DNA of 64,000 bases from Petrolisthes cinctipes (GCA_033782935.1 JAWQEG010001440.1:744001-808000); one strand, 5' to 3'; shown: positions 28,541-43,835, numbered from the stretch's first letter. The notes: generated from the sequence alone by a model not told the origin. Numbers and translations: made by a program.

Positions 28541-31500
28541 TCTGGGACCAAAAAATATTAAATTTTCCGTCGTTTTGAGCCTGAATTTGAGATATAAACG
28601 GGTACTTAAGATGCATGCAGATATCAACTTTCAGCACCCAGAATATCGATTTTTAGCATGTTTTGGGCCTATATTTTGAAAATACTCTAACACAGAGTAG
28701 GCATGTACAGATCGCTTCTGGGACCCAAAAATATCTAATTTTCGAGTGTTTTGAGCCTGAATTTAAGATATAATCGGGTACAGAAGATGCATGCTCATAT
28801 CCACTTTGGGCACCTAAAATATCGATTTTCAGCATGTTTTGGGCCTGTATTTTGAAAGTACTCTAACACGGAGTAGGCATGTACAGATCGCTTCTGGGAC
28901 CCAAAAATTTCGAATTTTCGGTTGTTTTGAGCCTGAATTTAAGATATAAACGGGTAGAGAAGATGCATGCACATATCGACTATGTGGACCTCAAATATCG
29001 ATTTTCAGCATGTTTTGGGCATTTATTTTGAAAATACTCTAACACGAAGTATGCATGTACAGATATCTTCTGTGACACAAAAATATCGAAATTTCGGGTG
29101 TTTTGAGCCTGAATTAGATATATAAACGGGTACAGAAGATGCATGCACATATCGACTTTGGACACCTAAATAATCGATTTTTAGCATGTTTTGAGCCTAT
29201 ATTTTGAAAACATTCTGGCACTGAGTAGGCATGTACAGATCGCTTCTGTGACCCAAAAATATCGAATTTTCGGGTGTTTTGAGACTGAATTTGGGATATA
29301 AACGGGTACAGAAGATGCATACACATATGGACATTGTGCACCTCAAATATCGACTTTCAGCATGTTTTGGGCCTGTATTTTGAAAATATTCAAACACGGA
29401 ATAGGCATGTACAGATTGCTTTTGGGACCCAAAAATATCGAATTTTCGGGTATTTTGAGCCTGAATTTGAGATATAATCGGGTACAGAAGATGCATGCTC
29501 ATATCCGCTTTGGGCACCTAAGATATCGATTTTCAGCATGTTTTGGGCCTGAATTTTGAAAGTACTATAACACGGAGTAGGCATGTACAGATCGCTTCTG
29601 GGACCCCAAAATATCGAATTTCGGGTGTTTTGAGCCTGAATTTGAGATATAAACGGGTACAGCATATGCATGCACATATCGACATTGGGCACCAATAATA
29701 TCGATTTTTAGCTTGTTTTGGGCCTATATTTTGAAAATATTCTTTTACTGAGTAGGCATGTACAGATAGCTTCTGTGACCCAAAAATATCGAATTTTCGG
29801 GTGTTTTGATCGAGAATTTGGGATATAAACGGGTACAAAAGATGTATGCACATATCGACTTTGGACACGTAAAATATCGATTGTTAGCATATTTTAAGCC
29901 TATATTTTGAAAAAGTTCTAGCACTAAGTAAACATGTACAGATCGCTTCGGTTACCCCAAAATATTGAATTTTTGGGTGTTTTGAGCCTGCATTTGAGAT
30001 ATAAACAGGTACTGAAGATGCATGCACATATCGACTATGTGGAGCTAAAATATCGAATTTTAGCATGTTTTAAGCCTATATTTTAAAAACATTTTAGGAC
30101 TGAGTAGACATGTACAGATCGCTTCTGGGACCCAAAAATATCGAATTTTCGGGTGCTTTGAGCCTGAATTTGGGATATAAAAGGGTACAGAACATGCATG
30201 CACATATCGACTTTGGGCACCTAAAATATCGACTTTCAGCTTTTTTTGGGCCTGTATATTGAAAGTACTCTAACACGGAGTAGGCATGTACAGATCGCGT
30301 CTGGGACCCAAAAATATCGAATTTTCGGGTGTTTTGAGCCTGAATTTGATATGTAAACAGGTAATGAAGATGCATGCACATATCGACTCTTTGCACCAAA
30401 AATATCGATTTTGAGCATGTTTTTGGCCTGTATTTTGAAAATATTCTATTACTGAGTAGGCATGTACAGATCGCTTCTGGGACCCAAAAACATTAAAAAT
30501 TCAGGTGTTTTGAGCCTGAATTTGAGATATAAACGGGTACAGAAGATGCGTGCACATATCGACTATGGGCATCTAAAATATCGATTTCGAGCATGTTTTG
30601 AGCCTATATTTTAGAAAACATTCTAGCACTGAGTAGGCATGTACAGATCGCTTCTGGGACCCAAAAACATTGAATTTTCCGTCGTTTTGAGCCTGAAATT
30701 GAGATATAAACGGGTACTGAAGATGCATGCAGATATCAACTTTTGTCACCCAAGATATCGATATTTAGCATGTTTTGGGCCTATGTTTTGAAAATACTCT
30801 AACACAGAGTAGGCATGTACAGATCGCTTCTGGAACCCAAAAATATCGAATTTTCGGGTGTTTTGAGCCAGAATTTGGGATATAAACGGGTACAGAAGAT
30901 GCATACATATATTGACTTTGGGCACCTCAAATATCGATTTTCAGCATGTTTTGGGCCTGTATTTTGAAAATACTCTAACACGGAGTAGGCATGTACAGAT
31001 TGCTTCTGGGGCCCAAAAACATCGAATTTTCGGATGTTTTGAGCCTGAATTTGGGATATAAACGGGTACAGAAGATGAATGCACATATCGACTTTGGGCA
31101 CGTAAAATATCGATTTTCAGCAGGTTTTATGGCCTGTATTTTGAAAGTACTCTAACACGGAGTAGGCATGTACAGATCGCTTCTGGGACCCAAAAATATT
31201 AAATTTTCGGGTATTTTGAGCCTGAATTTGAGATATAAACGGGTACAACATATGCATGCACATATCGACATAGGGCACCTATAATATCAATTTTTAGCTT
31301 GTTTTGGGCCTATATTTTGAAAATATTCTTTCACTGAGTAGGCATGTACATATAGCTTCTGTGACCCAAAAATATCGAATTTTCGGGTGTTTTGAGCCGA
31401 AATTTGGGATATAAACGGGTACAAAAGAAGTATGCACATATCGACTTTGGACACGTAAAATATCGATTTTTAGCATGTTTTAAGCCTATATTTTGAAAAA

Positions 31501-32287
31501 ATTCTAGCACTAAGTAGACATGTACAGATCGCTTCGGGGACCAAAAAATATTGAATTTTTGGGTGTTTTGAGCCTGAATTTGAGATATAAACGGGTACTG
31601 AAGATGCATGCATATATCGACTTTTTTCACCTAAAATATCGATTTTGAGCATATTTTGGGTCTGTATCTTGAAAACATTCTAGTAAGGAGTAGGCATGTA
31701 CAAGTCGCTTCTGGGACCCAAAAATATCGAATTTTCGGGTGTCTTGAGACTGAATTTGAGATATAAACGGGTACAGAAGATGCATGCACATATCGACTTT
31801 GCGCAACCAAAATATCGATTTTCAGCATGTTTTGGGCATGTATTTTTAATATACTCTAACACGAAGTAGGCATGTACAGATATCTTCTGTGACACAAAAA
31901 TATCAAAATTTTGGGTGTTTTGAGCCTGAATTCGAGATATAAACGGGTACAGAAGATGCATGCACATATCGACTTCGAGCACATAAAATATCGAATTTTA
32001 GCATGTTCTGAGCCTCTATTTTGAAAACATTGTAGCACTGAGTAGGCATGTACAGATCGCTTTTGGGACCCAAAAATATTGAATTTTCGGGTGTTTTGAG
32101 CCTGAATTTGAGATATAACCGGATACAGAGAATGCATACACATATTGACTTTGTGCACCTAAAATATCAATTTTCAGCATGTTTTGGGCCTGTATTTTAA
32201 AAACACTCTAACACGGAGTATGCAGGTACAGATCGCTTCTGGGACACAAAAATATAGAATTTTCGTAGTTTTGAGCCTGAATTTGAG

Positions 32288-35200
32288 ATATAGACGGGTA
32301 CAGAAGATGCATACACATATTGACTATGTGGAGCTAAAATATCGATTTTCAGCATGTTTTGGGCATGTATTTTGAAAATACTCTAACACGGAGTAGGCAT
32401 GTACAGATCGCTTCTGGCACCCAAAAACCTCGAATTTTCGGGTGTTTTGAGCCTGAATTTGAGATATAAACGGGTACAGAAGATGCATGCACATATCGAC
32501 TTTGGGCACCTAAAATATCGATTTTCAGCAGGTTTTATGGCCTGTATTTTGAAAGTACTCTAACACGGAGTAGGCATGTACAGATCGCTTCTGGGACCCA
32601 AAAATATCGAATTTTCGGGTGTTTTGAGCCGAAATTTGGGATATAAACGGGTACAAAAGATGTATGCACATATCGACTTTGGACACGTAAAATATCGATT
32701 TTTATCATGTTTTAAGCCTATATTTTGAAAAAATTCTAGCACTAAGTAGACATGTACAGATCGCTTCGGGGACCAAAAAATATTGAATTTTTGGGTGTTT
32801 TGAGCCTGCATTTGAGATATAAACGGGTACTGAAGATGCATGCATATATCGACTTTTTTCACCTAAAATATCGATTTTGAGCATATTTTGGGTCTGTATC
32901 TTGAAAAAATTCTAAGAAGGATCAGGCATAGACATATAGCTTCTGGGACCCAAAAATATCGAATTTTCGGGTGTCTTGAGTCTGAATTTGAGATATAAAC
33001 GGGTACAGAAGATGCATGCACATATCGACTTTGCGCAACCAAAATATCGATTTTCAGCATGTTTTGGGCATGTATTTTGAAAATACTCTAACACGAAGTA
33101 GGCATGTACAGATATCTTCTGTGACACAAAAATATCAAATTTCAGGGTGTTTTGAGCCTGAATTCGAGATATAAACGGGTACAGAAGATGCATGCACATA
33201 TCGACTTCGAGCACATAAAATATCGAATTTTAGCATGTTCTGAGCCTCAATTTTGAAAACATTCTAGCACTGAGTAGGCATGTACAGATTGCTTCTGGGA
33301 CCCAAAAATATCGAATTTTCGGGTGTTTTGAGCCTGAATTTGAGATATAACCGGATACAGAGAATGCATACACATATTGACTTTGGGCACCTAAAATATA
33401 GATTTTCAGCATGTTTTGGACGTGTATTTTGAAAATACTTTAACACGGAGTAGGCATGTACAGATCGCTTCTGGGACCCAAAAATATCGAATTTTCGGGT
33501 GTTTTGAGCCTGAAATTGAGACATAAACGGGTACAGAAGATGCATGCATATATAGACTTTGGGCACCTAAAATATCGATTTTGAGCATGTTTTGGACCTT
33601 TTTTTTGAAAATACTCTAACACGGAGTAGGCATGTACAGATCGCTTTTGGGACACAAAAATATCGATTTTTGGGTGTTTTGAGCCTGAATTTGAGATATA
33701 AACGGGTACAGAAGATGCATGCACATATCGACTTTGGACACCTAAAATATCGATTTATAGCATGTTTTAAGCCTGTATTTTAAAAACATTCTAGCACTGA
33801 GTAGGCATGTGCAGATCGCTTAAGGGACCCAAAAATATCGAATTTTCGGAGTTTTGAGCCTGAATTTGAGATATAAACGGGTACAGAAGATGCATGCACA
33901 TATCGACTTTTTGCACTTAAAATATCGATTTTTAGCATGTTTTGGGTCTGTATCTTGAAAACATTCTAGCAAGGAGTAGGCATGTACAGATCGCTTCTGG
34001 GACCCAAAAATATCGAATTTTATGGTGTTTTGAACCTGAGTTAGGGATATACACGGGTACGGAAGATGCATACACATATTTACTTTGGGCACCTAAAATA
34101 TCGATTTTGAGCATGTTTTGGTCCTGTATTTTTAAAACACTCTAACACAGAGTAGACACGCACAGATCGCTTTTGGGACACAAAAATATTGAATTTTTGG
34201 GTGTTTTGAGCCTGAATTTGAGGTATAAACGGGTACTGAAGATGCAGGCACATATCGACTTTTTGCACCTAAAATATTGATTTTGAGCTTGTTTTGGGTC
34301 TGTATCTTGAAAACATTCTAAGAAGGTGTAGGCATAGACATATAGCTTCTGGGACACAAAAATATCGAATTTTCGGGTGTTTTGAGCCTGAATTTGAGAT
34401 ATAAACGGGTACAGAAGATGCATGCACAAATCGACTTTGGGCACACAAAATATCGATTTTTAGCATGTTTTAAGCCTATATTTTGAAAACATTCTAGCAC
34501 TGAGTAGATATGTACAGATCGCTTCTGGGATCCAAAAATATCGAATTTTCGGGTGTTTTAAGCCTGAATTTGGGATATAGACGGGTACAGAAGATGCATA
34601 CACATATTGACTATGTGGAGCTAAAATATCGATTTTCAGCATGTTTTGGGCATGTATTTTGAAAATACTCTAACACGGAGTAGGCATGTACAGATCGCTT
34701 CTGGCACCCAAAAACCTCGAATTTTCGGGTGTTTTGAGCCTGAATTTGAGATATAAACGGGTACAGAAGATGCATGCACATATCGACTTTGGGCACCTAA
34801 AATATCGATTTTCAGCAGGTTTTATGGCCTGTATTTTGAAAGTACTCTAACACGGAGTAGGCATGTACAGATCGCTTCTGGGACCCAAAAATATCGAATT
34901 TTCGGGTGTTTTGAGCCGAAATTTGGGATATAAACGGGTACAAAAGATGTATGCACATATCGACTTTGGACACGTAAAATATCGATTTTTATCATGTTTT
35001 AAGCCTATATTTTGAAAAAATTCTAGCACTAAGTAGACATGTACAGATCGCTTCGGGGACCAAAAAATATTGAATTTTTGGGTGTTTTGAGCCTGCATTT
35101 GAGATATAAACGGGTACTGAAGATGCATGCATATATCGACTTTTTTCACCTAAAATATCGATTTTGAGCATATTTTGGGTCTGTATCTTGAAAAAATTCT

Positions 35201-36861
35201 AAGAAGGATCAGGCATAGACATATAGCTTCTGGGACCCAAAAATATCGAATTTTCGGGTGTCTTGAGTCTGAATTTGAGATATAAACGGGTACAGAAGAT
35301 GCATGCACATATCGACTTTGCGCAACCAAAATATCGATTTTCAGCATGTTTTGGGCATGTATTTTGAAAATACTCTAACACGAAGTAGGCATGTACAGAT
35401 ATCTTCTGTGACACAAAAATATCAAATTTCAGGGTGTTTTGAGCCTGAATTCGAGATATAAACGGGTACAGAAGATGCATGCACATATCGACTTCGAGCA
35501 CATAAAATATCGAATTTTAGCATGTTCTGAGCCTCAATTTTGAAAACATTCTAGCACTGAGTAGGCATGTACAGATTGCTTCTGGGACCCAAAAATATCG
35601 AATTTTCGGGTGTTTTGAGCCTGAATTTGAGATATAACCGGATACAGAGAATGCATACACATATTGACTTTGGGCACCTAAAATATAGATTTTCAGCATG
35701 TTTTGGACGTGTATTTTGAAAATACTTTAACACGGAGTAGGCATGTACAGATCGCTTCTGGGACCCAAAAATATCGAATTTTCGGGTGTTTTGAGCCTGA
35801 AATTGAGATATAAACGGGTACAGAAGATGCATGCATATATAGACTTTGGGCACCTAAAATATCGATTTTGAGCATGTTTTGGACCTTTTTTTTGAAAATA
35901 CTCTAACACGGAGTAGGCATGTACAGATCGCTTTTGGGACACAAAAATATCGATTTTTGGGTGTTTTGAGCCTGAATTTGAGATATAAACGGGTACAGAA
36001 GATGCATGCACATATCGACTTTGGACACCTAAAATATCGATTTATAGCATGTTTTAAGCCTGTATTTTAAAAACATTCTAGCACTGAGTAGGCATGTGCA
36101 GATCGCTTAAGGGACCCAAAAATATCGAATTTTCGGAGTTTTGAGCCTGAATTTGAGATATAAACGGGTACAGAAGATGCATGCACATATCGACTTTTTG
36201 CACTTAAAATATCGATTTTTAGCATGTTTTGGGTCTGTATCTTGAAAACATTCTAGCAAGGAGTAGGCATGTACAGATCGCTTCTGGGACCCAAAAATAT
36301 CGAATTTTATGGTGTTTTGAACCTGAGTTAGGGATATACACGGGTACGGAAGATGCATACACATATTTACTTTGGGCACCTAAAATATCGATTTTGAGCA
36401 TGTTTTGGTCCTGTATTTTTAAAACACTCTAACACAGAGTAGACACGCACAGATCGCTTTTGGGACACAAAAATATTGAATTTTTGGGTGTTTTGAGCCT
36501 GAATTTGAGGTATAAACGGGTACTGAAGATGCAGGCACATATCGACTTTTTGCACCTAAAATATTGATTTTGAGCTTGTTTTGGGTCTGTATCTTGAAAA
36601 CATTCTAAGAAGGTGTAGGCATAGACATATAGCTTCTGGGACACAAAAATATCGAATTTTCGGGTGTTTTGAGCCTGAATTTGAGATATAAACGGGTACA
36701 GAAGATGCATGCACAAATCGACTTTGGGCACACAAAATATCGATTTTTAGCATGTTTTAAGCCTATATTTTGAAAACATTCTAGCACTGAGTAGATATGT
36801 ACAGATCGCTTCTGGGATCCAAAAATATCGAATTTTCGGGTGTTTTAAGCCTGAATTTGGG
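32288..36861 (+). repeat. Tandem duplication of a 13-monomer block (2,287 bp each)
   Basis: About 32,288-34,574 is followed by a second copy at about 34,575-36,861. The offset is 2,287 bp, one less than 13 times 176. I noticed a single difference, ATTGAGACATAAACG near 33,521 against ATTGAGATATAAACG near 35,808. Identity breaks at TATAGACGGG against TATAAAAGGG at the ends. It is a very recent unequal exchange or replication-slippage product. Confidence 0.9.
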
Positions 36862-37189
36862 ATATAAAAGGGTACAGAACATGCATGCACGTATCGACTT
36901 GGGACACATAAAATATCGATTTTTAGCATGTTTTGACTCTATATTTTGAAAACATTCTAGCACTGAGAAGGCATGTACAGATCACTTCTTGGACCCAAAA
37001 ATATCAAATTTTCGGGTGTTTTGAGCCTAAATTTGAGATATAAACGGGTACAGAAGATGCATGCACATATCGACATTTGGCACCTAAAATATCGATTTTC
37101 AGCATGTATTGGGCCTATATTTTGAAAATACTCTAGCACTGAGAAGGCATGTACATATCGCATCTGGGACCCAAAAAGAATCGACTTTT

Positions 37190-38870
37190 CGGGTGTTTTG
37201 AGCCTGAATTTGGGATATAAACGGGTACAAAAGATGTATGCACATATCGACTTTGGACACCTAAAATATCGATATTTAGCATGTTTTAAGCCTATATTTT
37301 AAAAACAGTCTAGCACTGAGTAGACATGTACAGATCGCTTCTGGGACCCAAAAATATTGAATTTTTGGTTCTTTTGAGCCTGAATTTGATATATAAACGG
37401 GTACTGAAGATGCAGGCACATATCGACTTTTTGCACCTAAAATATCGATTTTGAGCTTGTTTTTGGTCTGTATTTTGAAAATACTCTAAAACGAAGTAGG
37501 CATGTACAGATATCTTCTGTGACACAAAAATTTCGAGTTTTCGGGTGTTTTGAGCCTGAATTTGGGATATAAACGTGTACAGAAGATGCATACACATATT
37601 GACTTTCAGAACCTCAAATATTGATTTTCAGCATGTTTTGGGCTTGTATTTTTAAAATACTCTAACACGGAATAGGCATGTACAGATTGCTTCTAGGATC
37701 CAAAAACGTTGAATTTTCGGGTATTTTGAGCCTGAATTTGAGATATCATCGGGTACAGAAGATGCATGCACATATTCACTTTGGGCACATAAGATATCGA
37801 TTTTCAGCATGTTTTGGGCCTGAATTTTGAAAGTATCCTAATACGGAGTAGGCATGTACAGATCACTTCTAGGACCCAAAATATCGAATTTTCGGGTGTT
37901 TTGAGCCTGAATTTGAGATATAAACGGGTACAGAAGATGCATGCACATATCGACTATGTGGAGCTAAAATATCGATTTTCAGCATGTTTTGGGCAGGTAT
38001 TTTGAAAATACTCTAACACGGAGTAGACATGTACAGATCGCTTCTGGGACCCAAAAATCTCGAATTTTCGGGTGTTTTGAGCCTGAATTTGAGATACAAA
38101 CGGGTACAGAACATGCATGCACATATCGACATTGGGCACCTAAAATATCGATTTTTAGCATGTATTGGGCCTATATTTTGAAAATATTCTAGCACTGTGT
38201 AGGCATGTACAGATCGCTTCTGGGACCCAAAAATACCGAATTTTCGGGTGTTTTGAGCCTTATTTTGAGATATAAATGGATACTGAAGATGCATGCACGT
38301 ATCGACTTTTTGCACCTAATATATCTATTTTTAGCATGTTTTGGGTCTGTATCTTGAAAACATTCTAAAAAGGTGTAGGCATAGACATATCACTTCTGGG
38401 ACACAAAAATATCGAATTTTCGGGTGTTTTGAGCCTGAATTTGGGATATAAACGGGTACAAAAGATGTATGCACATATCTACTTTGGACACCTAAAATAT
38501 CGATATTTAGCATGTTTTAAGCCTATATTTTGAAAAAAGTCTAGCACTGAGTAGACATGTACAGATCGCTTCTGGGACCCAAAAATATTGAATTTTTGGT
38601 TCTTTTGAGCCTGAATTTGAGATATAAACGGGTACTGAAGATGCAGGCACATATCGACATTTTGCACCTAAAATATCGATTTTGAGCTTGTTTTTGGTCT
38701 GTATTTTGAAAATACTCTAAAACGAAGTAGGCATGTACAGATATCTTCTGTGACACAAAAATTTCGAGTTTACAGATGATTTGAGCCTGAATTTAGGATA
38801 TAAACGTGTACAGAAGATGCATACACATATTGACTTTGGGAACCTCAAATATTGATTTTCAGCATGTTTT
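37190..38870 (+). repeat. 7-monomer duplication (offset 1,231 bp)
   Basis: About 37,190-37,640 matches about 38,421-38,870, including the unusual ATCGATATTTAGCATG and TTGGTTCTTTTGAGCC variants. The offset is one base short of 7 times 176. The copies diverge further on, where a stretch present after 37,640 is missing after 38,870. Confidence 0.7.
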
Positions 38871-39414
38871 GGGCCTGAATTTTGAAAGTATCCTAATACG
38901 GAGTAGGCATGTACAGATCGCTTCTACGACCTAAAAATATCGAATTTTCGGGTGTTTTGAGCCTGAATTTGAGATATAAACGGGTACAGAAGATGCATGC
39001 ACATATGGACTTTGGGCACCTAAAATATCGATTTTTAGTATGTTTTGGGCCGGTATTTTAAAAATACTCTAACACGGAGTAAACATGTACAGATCGCTTT
39101 TGGGACCCAAAAATACCGAATTTTCGGGTGTTTTGAGCCTGAATTTGGGATATAAACGGGTAAAGAAGAAGCATACACATATCGACTTTGGACACATAAA
39201 ATATCGATTTTTAGCATGTTTTGAGCCTATATTTTGAAAACATTCTAGCACTGTGTATGCATGTACAGATCGCTTCTGGGACCCAAAAATATAGAATTTT
39301 CAGGTGTTTTGAGCCTGAATTTGAGATATAAATGGGTACAGAAGATGCATGCACATATCGACTTTGGGCACCCAAAATATCGATTTTTAGCATGTTTTGG
39401 GCCTGTATTTTTAA

Positions 39415-41714
39415 AATACTCTAACACGGAGTAGACACGTACAGATCGCTTCTGGGACCCAAATAAATCGAATTTTCGGGTGTTCTGAGCCTGAATTTGA
39501 GATATGAACGGGTACAGAAGATGCATGCACATATCGACTTTATGCACCTAAAATATCGATTTTCAGCATGTTTTGGGCCTGTATTTTGAAAATACTCAAA
39601 CACGGTGTAGACATGTACACATCGCTTCTGGGACACAAAAATATCGATTTTTTGGGTGTTTTGAGCCTGAATTTGAGATATAAACGGGTACAGAAGATGC
39701 ATGCACATATCGACTTTGGCACCCAAAATATCGATTTTTAGTATGTTTTGGGCGTATAATTTGAAAATATTCTAGCACTGAGTAGGCATGTACAGATCGC
39801 TACTGGGACCCAAAAATATCGAATTTTCGGGGGTTTTGAGCCAGAATTTGGGATATAACCGGGTACAGAGGATGCATGCACATATCGACTTTTTGCACCT
39901 AAAATATCGATTTTGAGCATGTTTTGGGTCTATATCTTGAAAACATTATAGCAAGGAGTAGGCATGTACAGATCGCTTCTGGGACCCAAAAATATCGAAT
40001 TTTCTGGTGTTTTGAACCTGAATATGGGATATAGACTTGTACAGAAGATGCATACACATATTGACTTTGGGCACCTAAAATATCGATTTTCAGCATGTTT
40101 TGGGCCTGTATTTTGAAAATACTCTAACACGGAGTAGGCATGTACAGATCGCTTCTGGGACCCAAAAATATCGAATTTTTGGGTGTTTTGAGCCTGAATT
40201 TGAGATATAAATGGGTACAGAAGATGCATGCACATATCGACTTTGGGCACCTAAAATATCGATTTTGAGCATGTTTTGGGCCTGTATTTTGAAAATACTC
40301 TAACACGGAGTAGGCATGTACAGATCGCTTCTGGGACCCAAAAATATTGATTTCCGTGTTTTTAACCTGAATTTGAGATATAAACGGGTACAGAAGATGC
40401 ATGCACATATCGACTTTGGACACCTAAAATATCGATTTATAGCATGTTTTGGGCCTGTATTTTAAAAATATTCTAGCACTAAGTAGGCATGTGCAGATTG
40501 CTTAAGGGACCCAAAAATATCTAATTTTCGGAGTTTTGAGCCTGAATTTGAGATATAAACGGGTACAGAAGATGCATGCACATATCGACTTTTTGCACTT
40601 AAAATATCGATTTTGATCATGTTTTGGGTCTGTATCTTGAAAACATTCTAGCAAGGAGTAGGCATGTACAGATTGCTTCTGGGACCCCAAAATATCAAAT
40701 TTTCTGGTGTTTTGAACCTGAATTAGGGATATATACGGGTACAGAAGATGCATACACATATTGACTTTGGGCACATAAAATATCGATTTTCAGCATGTTT
40801 TGGGCCTGTATTTAAAAAACACTCTAACACGGAGTAGACACGTACAGATCGCTTCTGGGACACAAAAATATCGATTTTTTGGGTGTTTTGAGTCTGAATT
40901 TGAGATATAAACGGGTACAGAAGATGCATGCACATATCGACTTTGGGCACCCAAAATATCGATTTTGAGCATGTTTTGGGCCTGTATTTTTAAAATACTG
41001 TAACACGGAGTAGACACGTACAGATCGCTTCTGGGACCCAAATAAATCAAATTTTCGGGTGTTCTAAGCCTGAATTTGAGATATGAACGGGTACAGAAGA
41101 TGCATGCACATATCGACTTTATGCACCTAAAATATCGATTTTCTGCATGTTTTGGGCCTGTATCTTGAAAATACTCAAACACAGTGTAGACATGTACAGA
41201 TCGCTTCTGGGACACAAAAATATCGATTTTTTGGGTGTTTTGAGCCTGAATTTGAGATATAAACGGGTACAGAAGATGCATGCACATATCGACTTTGGCA
41301 CCCAAAATATCGATTTTTAGTATGTTTTGGGCGTATAATTTGAAAATATTCTAGCACTGACTAGGCATGTACAGATCGTTACTGGGACCCAAAAATATCG
41401 AATTTTCGGGTGTTTTGAGCCAGAATTTGGGATATAACCGGGTACAGAGGATGCATGCACATATCGACTTTTTGCACCTAAAATATCGATTTTGAGCATG
41501 TTTTGGGTCTGTATCTTGAAAACATTCTAGCAAGGAGTAGGCATGTACAGATCGCTTCTGGGACCCAAAAATATCGAATTTTCTGGTGTTTTGAACCTGA
41601 ATATGGGATATAGACTTGTACAGAAGATGCATACACATATTGACTTTGGGCACCTAAAATATCGATTTTCAGCATGTTTTGGGCCTGTATTTTGCAAATA
41701 CTCTAACACGGAGT
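39415..41714 (+). repeat. 9-monomer duplication (offset 1,579 bp)
   Basis: About 39,415-40,135 recurs at about 40,994-41,714. Shared features are GACCCAAATAAATC, the TTTTTTGGGTG monomer, the GGCGTATAATTTG monomer and ATAGACTTGTACAG. The offset is 9 times 176 minus 5 bp. Confidence 0.8.
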
Positions 41715-42530
41715 AGGCATGTACAGATCGCTTCTGCGACCCAAAAATATTGATTTTCGTGTTTTTAACCTAAATTTGAGATATAAACGGGTACAGAAGA
41801 TGCATGCACATATCGACTTTGGACACCTAAAATATCGATTTTGAGCATATTTTGGGCCTGTAGTTTTAAAATACTCTAACACGGAGTAGACACTTACAGA
41901 TCGCTTCTGGGACACAAAAATATCGAATTTTTGGGTGTTTTGAGCCTGAATTTGAGATATAAACGGGTACAGAAGATGCATGAACATATCGACTTTGGTC
42001 ACCCAAAATATCGATTTTTAGCATGTTCTGAGCCTCTATTTTGAAAACATTCCAGCACTGAGTAGGCATGTACAGATCGCTTCTGAGACCCAAAAATATT
42101 GAATTTTCGGGTGTTTTGAGCCTGAATTTGAGATATAACTGGGTACAGAGAATGCATACACATATTGACTTTGTGCACCTAAAATATCAATTTTCAGCAT
42201 GTTTTGGGCCTGCATTTTAAAAACACCCTAACACGGAGTATGCATGTACAGATCGCTTCTAGGACACAAAAATATCGAAGTTTCGGAGTTTTGAGCCTGA
42301 ATTTGAGATATAAACGGGTACAGAAGATGCATACACATATCGACTTTTTGCACCAAAAATATCGATTTTGAGCATGTTTTGGGTCTGTATCTTGAATTTT
42401 TTTTAGCAAGAAGTATGCATGTACAGATTGCTTCTGGGACCCAAAAATATCGAATTTTCGAGTGTTTTGAACCTGAATTTGGGATATAGACGGGTACAGA
42501 AGATGCATACACATATTGACTTTGGGCAGC

Positions 42531-42705
42531 TAAAATATCGATTTACATCATGTTTTAGGCCTGTATTTTGAAAACACTCTAACACGGAGTATGCATGTAC
42601 AGATCGCTTCTGGAACACAAAAATATCAGTATGTTTTGGGCGTATAATTCGAAAATATTCTAGCACTGGGTAGGCATGTACAGATCGCTTCTGGGACCCA
42701 AATAA
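42531..42705 (+). repeat. Shortened monomer joining two A halves
   Basis: Here the A half starting near 42,531 runs up to AAAAATATC of the next B half and then jumps straight into AGTATGTTTTGGGCG, which belongs to the A half of the following monomer. The two TGTTTT landmarks lie 81 bp apart (42,551 and 42,632) instead of 176. About 95 bp are missing. The breakpoint falls in the AAAATATC sequence shared by both halves, as expected if the two 88-bp halves recombined. Confidence 0.75.
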
Positions 42706-43835
42706 ATCGAATTTTCGGGTGTTTTGAGCCTGAATTTGAGATATAAACGGGTACAGAAGATGCATGCACATATTGACTTTGGGCACCTAAAATAACGATT
42801 TTGAGCATGTTTTGGGCCTGTATTTTGAAAATACTCTAACACGGAGTATGCATGTACAGATCGCTTCTGGGACACAAAAACATCGATTTTTTGGGTGTTT
42901 TGAGCCTGAATTTGAGATATAAACGGGTACAGAAGATGCATGCACATATCGACTTTTCACACCTAAAATATCGTTTTTGAGCATGTTTTAAGCCTGTATT
43001 TTAAAAACATTCTAGCACTGAGTAGGCATGTGCAGATCGCTTAAGGGACCTAAAAATATCGAATTTTTGGAGTTTTGAGCCTGAATTTGAGATATAAACG
43101 GGTACAGAAGATGCATGCACATATCGACTTTTTGCACTTGAAATATCGATTTTGAGCATGTTTTGGGTCTGTATCTTGAAAACATTCTAGCAAGGAGTAG
43201 GCATGTACAGATTGCTTCTGTGACCCCAAAATATCAAATTTTCTGGTGTTTTGAACCTGAATTAGGGATATACACGGGTACAGAAGATGCATACACATAT
43301 TGACTTCGGGCACCTAAAATATCGATTTTGAGCATGTTTTGGGCCTGTATTTTGAAAATACTCAAACACGGTGTAGACATGTACAGATCGCTTCTGGGAC
43401 ACAAAAATATCGATTTTTTGGGTGTTTTGAGCCTGAATTTGAGATATAAACGGGTAGAGAAGATGCATGCACATATCGACTTTGGCACCCAAAATATCGA
43501 TTTTTAGTATGTTTTGCGCGTATAATTTTAAAAATATTCTAGCACTGAGTAGGCATGTACAGATCGCTTCTGGGACCCAAAAATATCGAATTTTCGGGTG
43601 TTTTGAGCCAGAAATTGGGATATAACCGGGTACAGAGGATGCATGCACATATCGACTTTTTGCACCTAAAATATCGATTTTGAGCATGTTTTGGGTCTGT
43701 ATCTTGAAAAAATTCTAGCAAGGAGTATGCATGTACAGATCGCTTCTGGGACCCAAAATTATCGATTTTTCGGGTGTTTTGAACCTGAATTTGGGATATA
43801 GACGGATACCGAAGATGCATGCACATATCGACTTT

